NCBI GenBank assembly: GCA_004379135.1 | Contig: NBNI01000004.1 | Coordinates: 124,001 to 188,000, forward strand | Direction of reading: 5' to 3' | Source: Acidimicrobiales bacterium mtb01 | GTDB lineage: Bacteria > Actinomycetota > Acidimicrobiia > Acidimicrobiales > Ilumatobacteraceae | Length of the DNA: 64,000 nt | The notes under the pieces: generated by a model | Told to the model about the DNA's origin: nothing | Seen by the model: only the letters and a program-made list of their open reading frames with translations | Database searches by the model: none | Shown: positions 1 through 7,827 of the stretch, in pieces | Layout: each line of letters begins with the position of its first letter | How positions within the stretch are numbered: the stretch's first letter is position 1 | Made by a program: the position numbers and the translations under genes

Positions 1-1
1 G

Positions 2-766
2 GGTCTGGCTCATCTGCACACTCCCGACGACGGCGAACCGCCGATCCTGCGCGGCGGCGTGGGCGACCATTCCACCGGTGTCGCGTTCGCCGGCGCGATC
101 GCCGCGGCGCTCTTCCACCGTGAGCGAACCGGCGAGGGCCAGATGGTCTCCACGTCGCTCTTCCGCCAGGGCGTGTACACGCTCGGCTACGACTTGAGCC
201 TCGCGTTGAGTTGGGGTCGGTATCCGCCGGTGACGCGACGGGCCGATGCGCCCAGCCCCACCGCCAACAACTATCGCACCGCCGACGGGCGCCGCTTCTG
301 GGTGGTGGGAGTGGAGGCCGATCGGCACTGGCCGCCGCTGGCGCGGGTGGCTGGTCACCCCGAATGGATCGACGATCCGCGTTTCGCGACCGCGCGCGAC
401 CGAACCGTGAACGCGCGCGAATTGATCGGCCTGCTCGACGCCGTGTTCGCGTCGAGGACGTTCGACGAATGGGCGGAGATCTTCGCGACCGAACCCGACA
501 TGTTCTGGGCGCCGTTGGCCACGCCCGAGGAAGTGCTGGCCGATCCGCAGACCCGGGCCGCCGGCGGAATCGTCGACGTACCCCACGGTGAGGGTGCGGT
601 GCCCATGATCGCGTCACCGGCCGACTTCCACGGCACGCCGGGCGAGCAACGTTCGATCGCGCCTCGCATCGGACAGCACACGCGCGACATCCTGCGTTCG
701 CTCGGACGCTCCGACGCCGACATCGACGTCCTGGCCGCGGCCGGCGTCATCGTCGTCGACGGCTGA
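2..766 (+). CDS. CaiB/BaiF (family III) CoA-transferase, C-terminal part
   Basis: Open reading frame already running at the window edge, so the N-terminal part is missing. Family III CoA-transferases move CoA between acyl-CoA thioesters and free acids in the cytosol. The visible C-terminal two thirds has the family pattern: a glycine/alanine helix after GDHSTG (residues about 20-25 of this fragment), an ERTGEGQ turn followed by VSTSL, and later the substrate-side segment with FAxxTFDEW and a D-P-Q-x-R-A hinge. The next genes are on the other strand, so it ends its own transcription unit. Substrate cannot be told; the neighbouring SDR and enoyl-CoA hydratase suggest acyl-CoA catabolism. Confidence 0.9.
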   Translation, partial: GLAHLHTPDDGEPPILRGGVGDHSTGVAFAGAIAAALFHRERTGEGQMVSTSLFRQGVYTLGYDLSLALSWGRYPPVTRRADAPSPTANNYRTADGRRFWVVGVEADRHWPPLARVAGHPEWIDDPRFATARDRTVNARELIGLLDAVFASRTFDEWAEIFATEPDMFWAPLATPEEVLADPQTRAAGGIVDVPHGEGAVPMIASPADFHGTPGEQRSIAPRIGQHTRDILRSLGRSDADIDVLAAAGVIVVDG

Positions 767-769
767 CCG

Positions 770-1270
770 TCAACGCAGTCGATCGACGATTCGATCGACC
801 AGGTCGACCACTTCGTGCGCGCAGGCGATGAAGTCCTCGACTTCGCCGCCACCGGGATCGACGATCTCTTCCCACGGTTCGAGATCGACCGCGTGGAGTG
901 CGAGAGCCTCGAGGCGCTCGCCGATCGGGCCGTCGGCGGACAGATCGCGAACGAGCCGCTTCAGCGTGGCGGTGCGGGGCGCGGCGTGCGGATGTTCCCT
1001 TCGGATCCACGCGACGTGTTCGGGAGCCATGGCCAGAACGAGATCGGCCGCGGCCACGTGTTCGGGAGCGATCTGCTGGCTGCGATGGTGGCGCGCACTC
1101 AGGTCAACGCGTTGAAGCGCTTCGCGCGTGCGCCAACTGATGGGCTGGCCGTCGACGCTGAAGGTTCCGGCCGTGACGATCGTGAGCGACGGTTCACGGT
1201 CGGCGAGCGCGGCTCCGGCCATCACCGAACGCGCGGCGTTGCCAGTGCAGATGACCAAGAGCGACGTCAC
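770..1270 (-). CDS. Low-molecular-weight protein-tyrosine phosphatase family protein
   Basis: 166 aa, the usual size for the family, GTG start. The N-terminus carries the phosphate-binding loop C8-T-G-N-A-A-R14-S (CX5R), and a Asp-Pro at about residue 138 matches the general-acid DP loop near the C-terminus. Family members are cytosolic and remove phosphate from tyrosine residues or small substrates such as arsenate. The loop CTGNAARS differs slightly from the classical CxGNxCRS, the second Cys being Ala. It sits 7 bp downstream of an SDR gene on the same strand and is the last gene of that run. Confidence 0.88.
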   Translation of the reverse strand: MTSLLVICTGNAARSVMAGAALADREPSLTIVTAGTFSVDGQPISWRTREALQRVDLSARHHRSQQIAPEHVAAADLVLAMAPEHVAWIRREHPHAAPRTATLKRLVRDLSADGPIGERLEALALHAVDLEPWEEIVDPGGGEVEDFIACAHEVVDLVDRIVDRLR

Positions 1271-1277
1271 GGGCGAA

Positions 1278-2057
1278 TCAGGTGGGAACGCCGCCGTCGA
1301 CGGTGAACACCGCGCCGGTGGTGTAGCTGCCGGCGTCGCTCGCGAGGAACAAGGCGGCGCCGACGATCTCGTGCGGTTCGCCCACGCGACGCAAGGCGAC
1401 GCGCTTCATCTGCTGGTCGACCATCTTCCAGTCCCATGCCTTCGAGATGTCGGTGCGGAACGAGCCCGGCATGATGCAATTCACGCGCACGTGCGGGCCG
1501 AACGTCTGGGCGAAACCGATGGTGATGGCGTTCAGACCGGCCTTGGCCGCGGTGTACGGGATCACGTCGGGCGTGGGGTGAATGGCGGCGATGCTCGAGA
1601 TGTTGATGATCGAACCGGAGCGCCCGGTTTCCTTGGCCCGTTCGATCATGCGCGTGCCGAGGAGGGCCGAGAGACGGAACGGCCCTTTCAGATTGAGTCC
1701 GAGGACCGAGTCCCACAATTGCTCGTTCACGTTCACGACGCTGTCGTACAGAGGCGACTTGCCGGCGTTGTTCACGAGGATGTCGACGCCGCCCAGTTGC
1801 GACCAGGCCGCGTCGGCGAGCCCGTCGAGTTCGTTCCAGCGACCGATGTGGCACGCGTAGGGGATGGCGCGACGGCCCGTGACCGCCTCGACCTCGCGCG
1901 CGGTTTCCTCGCACGATTCGAGCGAACGACTGGCGATCATCACGTCGGCACCGGCGGCGGCGAAGGCCAACGCCATCTCGCGACCGAGGCCGCGACTGCC
2001 GCCGGTGATGAGTGCCGTGCGACCGGTGAGGTCGAACAGCGCGGGAACGTCGGTCAT
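1278..2057 (-). CDS. SDR family oxidoreductase
   Basis: 259 aa classical short-chain dehydrogenase. Seen: nucleotide-binding TGGSRGLG at residues 18-25, NNAG in the middle, a Ser-Ser loop (NISSIAA) and the catalytic YTAAK (YxxxK), followed by the PG hinge and C-terminal GGAVFTVDGG-type ending. It should be an NAD(P)-dependent alcohol/ketone oxidoreductase; gluconate 5-dehydrogenase-like enzymes look similar, so the substrate is open. The start lies 1 bp from the stop of the upstream enoyl-CoA hydratase, so the two are probably co-transcribed. Confidence 0.9.
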   Translation of the reverse strand: MTDVPALFDLTGRTALITGGSRGLGREMALAFAAAGADVMIASRSLESCEETAREVEAVTGRRAIPYACHIGRWNELDGLADAAWSQLGGVDILVNNAGKSPLYDSVVNVNEQLWDSVLGLNLKGPFRLSALLGTRMIERAKETGRSGSIINISSIAAIHPTPDVIPYTAAKAGLNAITIGFAQTFGPHVRVNCIMPGSFRTDISKAWDWKMVDQQMKRVALRRVGEPHEIVGAALFLASDAGSYTTGAVFTVDGGVPT

Positions 2058-2058
2058 G

Positions 2059-2871
2059 TCAGTCTCCTGCCGGTCCGGTGAAGCGCGGTGCGCGCTTCTC
2101 GCGATGGGATGCCACTCCTTCGGCGGCGTCGGGTCCGCCGAAGCCGAAGAACTCGTACGCCAACGACGCGTCGAACGCGGGGATCATGGCGCGATACCAA
2201 TGATTGAGCGTGTGCTTCGTGAATCGCAGTGCGGCTTGTGCGCCGCCGGCGAGTTCGGTGGCCACGTCGAGAGCCGTCGCGTACACCTCGGCATCGTCGA
2301 CGCACAGCGACACCAATCCGATTCGCTCGGCCTCCTCGCCCGTGAGCGTTCGGCACGTGAGGAGGTAGTACTTCGCCTTGGCCATTCCGGCGAGCAGCGG
2401 CCAGCACACCGCGGCGTGGTCGCCGGCGGCCACGCCGAGTCGGGTGTGGCCATCGATGATGCGCGCGGTGCGTCCGGCCACCGACACATCGGCGAGAACG
2501 GCGGCCACCAGACCGGCGCCGACCGCCGGACCGTGGATGGCCGACACGATGGGCTTGGAGCATTCGATGACGTTGCGCACGAGATCGCGGGCTTCCTTGA
2601 GCACGCGGCTGCGGAACGCGTAGTCGCCGATGATGCCGTCGATGAGGTCGAAACTTCCGCCGGCAGAGAAGGCCTTGCCGGCACCGGTGAGCAGGGCCAC
2701 GTTGGTGGCCGGGTCGCGATCGACGGCGACCCATACGTCGGCAAGTTCGCGGTGCGCCTCGGGGCCGACCGCATTCAGGTTGGGGCCGTCGAGGGTGATC
2801 TGCAGGACACCGGCGGCCGGACGTGTGAACGTGAGGTGAGGAAACGCTCGGTAGGGCTCGAGATCGGACAT
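2059..2871 (-). CDS. Enoyl-CoA hydratase/isomerase family protein
   Basis: 270 aa crotonase-fold protein. It shows the CoA-binding/oxyanion segments [14 protein letters not shown] and a later HGPAVGAG helix start, both diagnostic for the crotonase superfamily, which hydrates 2-enoyl-CoA or rearranges related thioesters. A ribosome site (AAGGGGA) lies a few bases before the ATG and a TACGGT -10 box (minus strand, 2914-2919) would give a leader of about 36 nt. First gene of the run hydratase-SDR-phosphatase. Whether it keeps both catalytic glutamates of true hydratases I did not establish. Confidence 0.9.
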   Translation of the reverse strand: MSDLEPYRAFPHLTFTRPAAGVLQITLDGPNLNAVGPEAHRELADVWVAVDRDPATNVALLTGAGKAFSAGGSFDLIDGIIGDYAFRSRVLKEARDLVRNVIECSKPIVSAIHGPAVGAGLVAAVLADVSVAGRTARIIDGHTRLGVAAGDHAAVCWPLLAGMAKAKYYLLTCRTLTGEEAERIGLVSLCVDDAEVYATALDVATELAGGAQAALRFTKHTLNHWYRAMIPAFDASLAYEFFGFGGPDAAEGVASHREKRAPRFTGPAGD

Positions 2872-2932
2872 GGTTCCCCTTCGTCACACAGTGCTTCGGC
2901 GGCGACGGGCTCGACCGTAGCCGAGCGATCGC

Positions 2933-3469
2933 TCAGGATCCGAGGGCGCGCCGGTCGTCGGTCGCGATCACGACGTCGACCAAGTGCATTCGGGCACGGG
3001 CCACGCGCGAACGGATGGTTCCGATCGCGCAATTCATGACGCCAGCCGCCTCCTCGTAGGACAGGCCCAAGACTTGCGTGAGAACGAAGGCGTCTCGTCG
3101 ATCGTCATCGAGGGACTCGAGCAGTTCGGCGAGTTCGAGGCGCTCGGAGGGTGCCACGGGCGTCGGGTCGTGCTGGCCGCGAAGTCGATCGAACAGTGAG
3201 CGACGGCGGACCTGCGAACGGATGATGTCGGCGCAGGTGCGCCGGGCGATGGTGAGCAACCACACCTTGGCGTCGCCTTCGCCCCGAAAACCGTGCAACG
3301 AGCCGATCGCTCGGATGAGAGTTTCCTGCGCGGCGTCGTCGGCGGTCTGCGCATCGGTGAGGTACGCGCAGTAGCGCCAGACGTCGGCCTGGGCCAGCTC
3401 GACGAATCGGGCCAGGGCGGCGCGGTCTCCGTCGCGAGCGGCCAGGGCGACGGTCGTCAGGGAATCCAC
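2933..3469 (-). CDS. sigC: SigC-like ECF RNA polymerase sigma factor
   Basis: 178 aa with sigma-70 region 2 (ADDAAQETLIRAI, then WLLTIARRTCADIIRS) and region 4 (LTQVLGLSYEEAAGVMN, then GTIRSRVARAR helix-turn-helix). Wording of region 4 and the start (TxxALAARxGxRxAL...F...QxDVWRYxAYL) is close to what I remember of mycobacterial SigC. GTG start chosen because region 1.1-like extra sequence is absent in the family. It is divergent from a membrane zinc-finger protein with a shared 68-bp spacer holding a GGAAC/GTTCC palindrome, which suggests a sigma/anti-sigma pair. The name sigC is by resemblance only. Confidence 0.85.
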   Translation of the reverse strand: MDSLTTVALAARDGDRAALARFVELAQADVWRYCAYLTDAQTADDAAQETLIRAIGSLHGFRGEGDAKVWLLTIARRTCADIIRSQVRRRSLFDRLRGQHDPTPVAPSERLELAELLESLDDDRRDAFVLTQVLGLSYEEAAGVMNCAIGTIRSRVARARMHLVDVVIATDDRRALGS

Positions 3470-3480
3470 GGGCCCATTCT

Positions 3481-3507
3481 GGAACTTCCGGGTGGTTCCG
3501 TGCGACT
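3481..3507 (+). promoter_or_regulatory. Candidate ECF promoter and GGAAC palindrome
   Basis: GGAAC at 3481-3485, 17 bp, then CGACT at 3503-3507, about 30 bp before the GTG of the zinc-finger gene: the layout of an ECF sigma promoter (GGAAC -35). GTTCC at 3495-3499 places a second GGAAC on the opposite strand towards the sigma gene. This fits autoregulation of the divergent pair but is inferred from sequence alone. Confidence 0.4.
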
Positions 3508-3537
3508 CTTGTACGTGGAGAGATCCAGGAGATCGAT

Positions 3538-4194
3538 GTGAGCCGGTCGGAGGACGACTGCCTCGCGGTGCGCGAGATTCTGTCGGCCGAATTCGACGGT
3601 CGGGCCGAGGGGTCGGAGGTCGCCCGCGCGCGTCACCATCTGTCGTCGTGTCGAGGGTGCGGTGAATGGCTCGCTACCGCCGAATCGATTCAGCGCATGG
3701 TGAGGGTGAGGCCGGCCGAGTCCATTCCCGATCTGTCGTCGATCGTTCTCGAGCGTGCTCATCCGCCCCGTCCGGGACGTGGCGAGTGGGTTCGCTCTTC
3801 ATTGGTCGTGGTCGCTCTCACTCAGTTCGTGGTGGCGTTGCCGCATCTCTTCTCGATGGGCTCGTTGCACGACTCGCGGCACCTCGGCGCGATGGCGGTC
3901 GCGTTGTCGCTCGGACTCCTGTACACAGCGCATCGGCCCACCCGGGCTTACGGAATACTTCCGATCGTGAGCGCCCTCGCCGTCACAATGGTGGGTGCGG
4001 CCTTGGTGGACGTGATTCGAGGCAGCACGCCGTTGATCGGCGAAGCGGTGCACGTGTTCGAATTGATCGGCTTCCTTCTGGTCTGGATGCTGGCCGGGCG
4101 GCCGGGTTGGCCGCGTCGACGTCGTCCGACGAGGCGACGGACCCTTCGTTCGGTTGCACCGCTCGAAGAGGACGCGCGTCGCTCGGTGGCCTGA
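3538..4194 (+). CDS. Zinc-finger (zf-HC2) anti-sigma-like membrane protein
   Basis: 218 aa, GTG start. The N-terminus has the zinc-binding anti-sigma signature H34-x3-C38-x2-C41, as in ZAS-domain anti-sigma factors that bind ECF sigma factors in the cytosol. After about residue 85 come four hydrophobic segments (roughly 87-107, 114-130, 139-159, 173-188) and a short very basic tail, so the protein should be an inner-membrane protein with its zinc domain inside. Divergently transcribed from the SigC-like gene. Function as its regulator is inferred from gene order and motif; it could also be an unrelated zf-HC2 membrane protein. Confidence 0.7.
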   Translation: MSRSEDDCLAVREILSAEFDGRAEGSEVARARHHLSSCRGCGEWLATAESIQRMVRVRPAESIPDLSSIVLERAHPPRPGRGEWVRSSLVVVALTQFVVALPHLFSMGSLHDSRHLGAMAVALSLGLLYTAHRPTRAYGILPIVSALAVTMVGAALVDVIRGSTPLIGEAVHVFELIGFLLVWMLAGRPGWPRRRRPTRRRTLRSVAPLEEDARRSVA

Positions 4195-4202
4195 GCAATT
4201 GC

Positions 4203-6770
4203 TCAGGATCCGAGGGCGCGGGAGAGAGGGTCTTCTTCGCGCCGGCGCAACGCGACGTTGACGCGCTGACGCTCGAGAACCTGCTCGAGCGTCTTCACGG
4301 CCTGCGGAATGGGGTGCTCGGCGAAGAACGACTGCACATCGGCTTCCAGTTGCGGCGTGTTGAGCATCTTCACCGGATCGATCATGCGGACGATCGTGTT
4401 GGTGGGGAAGTCGTCGTTGGCCCGTTGCCAATGGCGGCGGACGAACTCCCAGGCGACCGTTCCGTGGTTGCGGTTGGCGATGCAGCGGGCCAGGAGGAAC
4501 GGAGCGTTCTGGGTCTTGACCCGGCCGCTGAGCGCGAATTCGCAGGTGCGGGCGACGAGTTCGGCCGAGTCAAAATCGGCGAGCGCGTAGAGGTAACGCA
4601 GTTGCTCCTGCGGAGTGTCGGCGGAAAGGAAGCGTTCCTGCATGTCGAGGTACTCGGCTTCGCCACCGGTGGCGGCGACGACGGTTGTTGCGGCGGCCGT
4701 GAGTTCGGGATCGACCGACGTGGCGTCGCGTTGCGCGGTGGCAAGGAGTTCGCGGCAGCGCCGCTGGGCTTCGGTGTCACCGCCCGTCACGGCCACGAGT
4801 GCGACGAGCAGGCCGCGCAGTTTGGCGCGCAACTCGGTCTCGCCGGCCGCCGGTTGCCAACCCAGATCGGCGAGGACCGGACTCGCTAACGCGGCGACGC
4901 GACGACGGAACGACGCATAGGCATCGTCGGCCACCAGGCGGCCCATCGCGCGCAAACCGTTGGAGATGGCCTGCCAGACCGCGAGGTCGCGCTCGTCGAC
5001 GAAACCCTCCACGAACGCGAGGTAGTCGGCGGCGGCCAGTCGGCCGGCCACGACCGCGTTCCACGCATCATCCACGAGGTTGTAGCGCTCGATGGTGGTG
5101 AGAGAGCGGAGAACGGAGCGATCGATCCGGGCGAGCAGTTCGGCCGAGTAGGCGACTCGATAGAAGCCCGAACCGCCGGCGTTCACCACGATGGGCGCGG
5201 ACGCATCGTCGACGTCGACGTCGACGGACGACTCGGTGAGGAGCACGACCTGCTCGCTGGCTCCGACCCGCACGTGCACCGGGACGTACCAGGTCTGCGG
5301 ATCGGCGACCGTCTCGACGTCGAACGAGAACCGCTGCTGCGTGAGATGGAGCCTGCCGGTGCGCAGAGCGGCCGTCACGAGCGGGTAGCCGGGCTGCCAG
5401 ATCCACGAATCCATCAGGGCCCGCACGGGTTCGCCGCCGTCGGCCGATACGGCGGCTTCGATGGAATCCCACAGATCGGACGTCTCGGTGTTCTTGTAGG
5501 CGTGGGCCGCGAGATAGTGGCGCACTCCGGCGCGGAAGCGGGGAGTGGTGAGGTACTGCTCGAGCATGCGGAGCAGCGACCCACCCTTCTGATACGTGAG
5601 GACGTCGAACATGCCTTCGCAGTCCTGCGGTGAGCGCACCTCGTACTCGACCGAACGCGTCGACTCGAGCGAGTCGGTCTCGAAGGCGACCGATCGTTCG
5701 AGCGAGAAACTCGTCCACCGATCCCAGTCGGGGCGGTAGGCGTCGACCGCGGCGATCTCCATGAACGTGGCGAAGGCCTCGTTGAGCCAGATGCCATTCC
5801 ACCACTTCATCGTCACGAGGTCGCCGAACCACATGTGGGCGAGTTCGTGGCTCACGACATCGGCCACGAGCTCCTTCTCGATCTGCGTGCTGGTCTCGGG
5901 ATCGACGAGAAGAAGGTTCTCGCGATAGGTGATGCAGCCCACGTTTTCCATCGCACCGGCCGCGAAGTCGGGGAGCGCGATCATGTCGATCTTGGCGTCG
6001 GCGTAGGGAATGCCGTAGTAGTCGGTGAACCAAGCCAAGCTCTTCGCGCCCACATCGAGACCGAAGCCGGTGAGGTGGCCCTTGCCGGGCACGTGCACGA
6101 TGCGCAGGGGCACACCGCGAACATCGACGGCTGCGGTCGCCTCGAGTCGACCCACCACGAAGGCGACGAGGTAGGTGCTCATGATCATGGTGTCGGCGAA
6201 TCGAACGACGTCCTTGGCCGATGCTTCGTCGCGCGTGCGCGAGACCTCGGGACCGTTGCTCACCGCCATGATTCCGTCGTCGACCATGAGAGTCACCCCG
6301 AACACGGCCTTGAAGTCGGGTTCGTCGAAGCACGGGAATGCACGGCGGCAGTCGGTCGACTGCATCTGCGAGCACGCGATCACGTGCTCGGTGTCGTTCT
6401 CATCGCGGTAGGTGCTGCGATAGAAGCCGCGCAACTTGTCGTTGAGGGTCCCGCGGAACGTGATGTCGATCGTGGTGGAGCCGGGTCCGACATCGGACAA
6501 TGCGCCGATGAGCAGTCGTTCGCGCTCGTCATCGAGAGTGAACGGCGCGGGCTGTCCGTCCACGAAAACCGCATCGATGTCGAGTTCGGCCGCGTTCAAC
6601 GCGATGAGGCGGGTGGTGGCGACGACGTCGGCGGTGATGACCACGTTTCCGGCGAACGTCGCGGCGGCCAGATCGGGTGTGAGCGCCAGGTCGTAACGGC
6701 GGGGGAGAACGTGCCGGGGGAGGCGGTGCGGATCGAGTTCGGAGGCGTCACGAGGGGCAAGAACGGTCAC
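4203..6770 (-). CDS. pepN: Aminopeptidase N (M1 family metallopeptidase)
   Basis: 855 aa, typical for the family. Exopeptidase motif GAMEN at residues 272-276, zinc site H308-E309-L-A-H312 and third ligand E331 in NEAFATF, exactly HExxH-x18-E. C-terminal ERAP1-like helical half is present. It cleaves N-terminal residues from peptides in the cytosol. The GTG at 6770 is preferred to an upstream possible start at 6821 because TACGCT (-10) lies 6 nt before it and because the longer form would run into the divergent kinase gene. The tail C-terminus ends REEDPLSRALGS. Confidence 0.95.
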   Translation of the reverse strand: MTVLAPRDASELDPHRLPRHVLPRRYDLALTPDLAAATFAGNVVITADVVATTRLIALNAAELDIDAVFVDGQPAPFTLDDERERLLIGALSDVGPGSTTIDITFRGTLNDKLRGFYRSTYRDENDTEHVIACSQMQSTDCRRAFPCFDEPDFKAVFGVTLMVDDGIMAVSNGPEVSRTRDEASAKDVVRFADTMIMSTYLVAFVVGRLEATAAVDVRGVPLRIVHVPGKGHLTGFGLDVGAKSLAWFTDYYGIPYADAKIDMIALPDFAAGAMENVGCITYRENLLLVDPETSTQIEKELVADVVSHELAHMWFGDLVTMKWWNGIWLNEAFATFMEIAAVDAYRPDWDRWTSFSLERSVAFETDSLESTRSVEYEVRSPQDCEGMFDVLTYQKGGSLLRMLEQYLTTPRFRAGVRHYLAAHAYKNTETSDLWDSIEAAVSADGGEPVRALMDSWIWQPGYPLVTAALRTGRLHLTQQRFSFDVETVADPQTWYVPVHVRVGASEQVVLLTESSVDVDVDDASAPIVVNAGGSGFYRVAYSAELLARIDRSVLRSLTTIERYNLVDDAWNAVVAGRLAAADYLAFVEGFVDERDLAVWQAISNGLRAMGRLVADDAYASFRRRVAALASPVLADLGWQPAAGETELRAKLRGLLVALVAVTGGDTEAQRRCRELLATAQRDATSVDPELTAAATTVVAATGGEAEYLDMQERFLSADTPQEQLRYLYALADFDSAELVARTCEFALSGRVKTQNAPFLLARCIANRNHGTVAWEFVRRHWQRANDDFPTNTIVRMIDPVKMLNTPQLEADVQSFFAEHPIPQAVKTLEQVLERQRVNVALRRREEDPLSRALGS

Positions 6771-6776
6771 GGGCCG

Positions 6777-6797
6777 AGCGTACTTGCGAACTAGCGT
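6777..6797. promoter_or_regulatory. Divergent -10 boxes for pepN and the kinase gene
   Basis: Minus-strand TACGCT (6777-6782) is 6 nt before the pepN GTG; plus-strand TAGCGT (6792-6797) is 8 nt before the kinase GTG. The two promoters overlap so that each -10 lies in the other's upstream region. Confidence 0.5.
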
Positions 6798-6805
6798 GGG
6801 AGGCC

Positions 6806-7825
6806 GTGCCCACCACCGCACCTTCGCGAGCGACTCGTTCCGACGGAACCCGTTACGACGTCGTCGGAATCGGCAACTCGCTCGTCGACGTGATCGCGCA
6901 GGCCGATGACGCGTTCATCCATCGCGAGGCGCTCACGAAGGGTTCGATGACCCTCATCGACACCGATCGCGCCCTGCACTTGTACAAGGCGTTGGGTTCG
7001 GCGGTCGAGATGAGCGGTGGATCGGCCGCGAACACGGTGTGCGGCGTCTCCAGTTTCGGAGGCAGCGCCGCGTACATCGGGAAGGTGAGCGCCGACGATC
7101 TGGGCGACGTGTTCGGCCACGACCTGCGCGCGGTGGGCGTGCACTTCGCGCCGGGCGAACACATGGACGGCATGCCGACGGGACGATGCATCATCGTCGT
7201 CACGCCCGACGCTCAGCGCACCATGAACACGTATCTCGGCGTGTCTTCGTACCTGTGCCCGACCGACATCGACGAGCGCGTGGTGGCGGCGGGCCGTGTT
7301 CTGTACATGGAGGGCTATCTCTTCGACCGCGACGACGCCAAACAGGCGTTCCGGCACGCGGCGCAGGTGGCCCACCGAGCTAGCCGTCAGGTGTCGCTCA
7401 CGTTGTCCGACAGTTTCTGCGTCGATCGCCACCGTGATGACTTCCGCGCGCTGGTGGAGGACGAGGTCGACATCCTGTTCGGCAACGAACACGAACTCAT
7501 GTCGTTGTACGAACTCGACAGCTTCGAGGCGGCCGTGGCGGCGGTGCGTCGCGACAGCGCACTGGCCGTGATCACGCGCGGCCCGCAGGGCGCTGCCGTC
7601 ATCACCAACGACGAGATCGTCGACGTGACCGCCGAGGAAGTGGGGCACGTCCTCGACACCACGGGTGCCGGCGATCTGTTCGCGGCCGGATTCCTGTTCG
7701 GCCTCACGAACGGATACTCGTTGGCCGAGTGCGGCCGACTCGGTTCGATCGCCGCGGCCGAGGTGATCTCGCACGTCGGGCCGCGACCGCTGGTCGAGTT
7801 GCGCACGCTCATCCCGTGGGGCTGA
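6806..7825 (+). CDS. PfkB-family sugar/nucleoside kinase, adenosine kinase-like
   Basis: 339 aa, GTG start. PfkB signatures: N-terminal GIGNSLVD, GGSAANT substrate loop, and the C-terminal signature DTTGAGDLFAAGFL containing the catalytic Asp and the anion hole. The G-N-S-L-V-D start and the SADDLGDVF segment recall the adenosine kinase/ribokinase subgroup, which phosphorylates a hydroxymethyl group of a sugar or nucleoside with ATP. The start is set by the TAGCGT box 8 nt upstream and a GGGAGG ribosome site. Followed after 2 bp by the phosphohexomutase gene, so probably one operon. Exact substrate not determined. Confidence 0.88.
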   Translation: MPTTAPSRATRSDGTRYDVVGIGNSLVDVIAQADDAFIHREALTKGSMTLIDTDRALHLYKALGSAVEMSGGSAANTVCGVSSFGGSAAYIGKVSADDLGDVFGHDLRAVGVHFAPGEHMDGMPTGRCIIVVTPDAQRTMNTYLGVSSYLCPTDIDERVVAAGRVLYMEGYLFDRDDAKQAFRHAAQVAHRASRQVSLTLSDSFCVDRHRDDFRALVEDEVDILFGNEHELMSLYELDSFEAAVAAVRRDSALAVITRGPQGAAVITNDEIVDVTAEEVGHVLDTTGAGDLFAAGFLFGLTNGYSLAECGRLGSIAAAEVISHVGPRPLVELRTLIPWG

Positions 7826-7827
7826 GC

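Noticed and set aside
6771-6821. Longer start of pepN at 6821
   Set aside because: The extra 17 residues overlap the divergent kinase gene and a -10 box fits the GTG at 6770.
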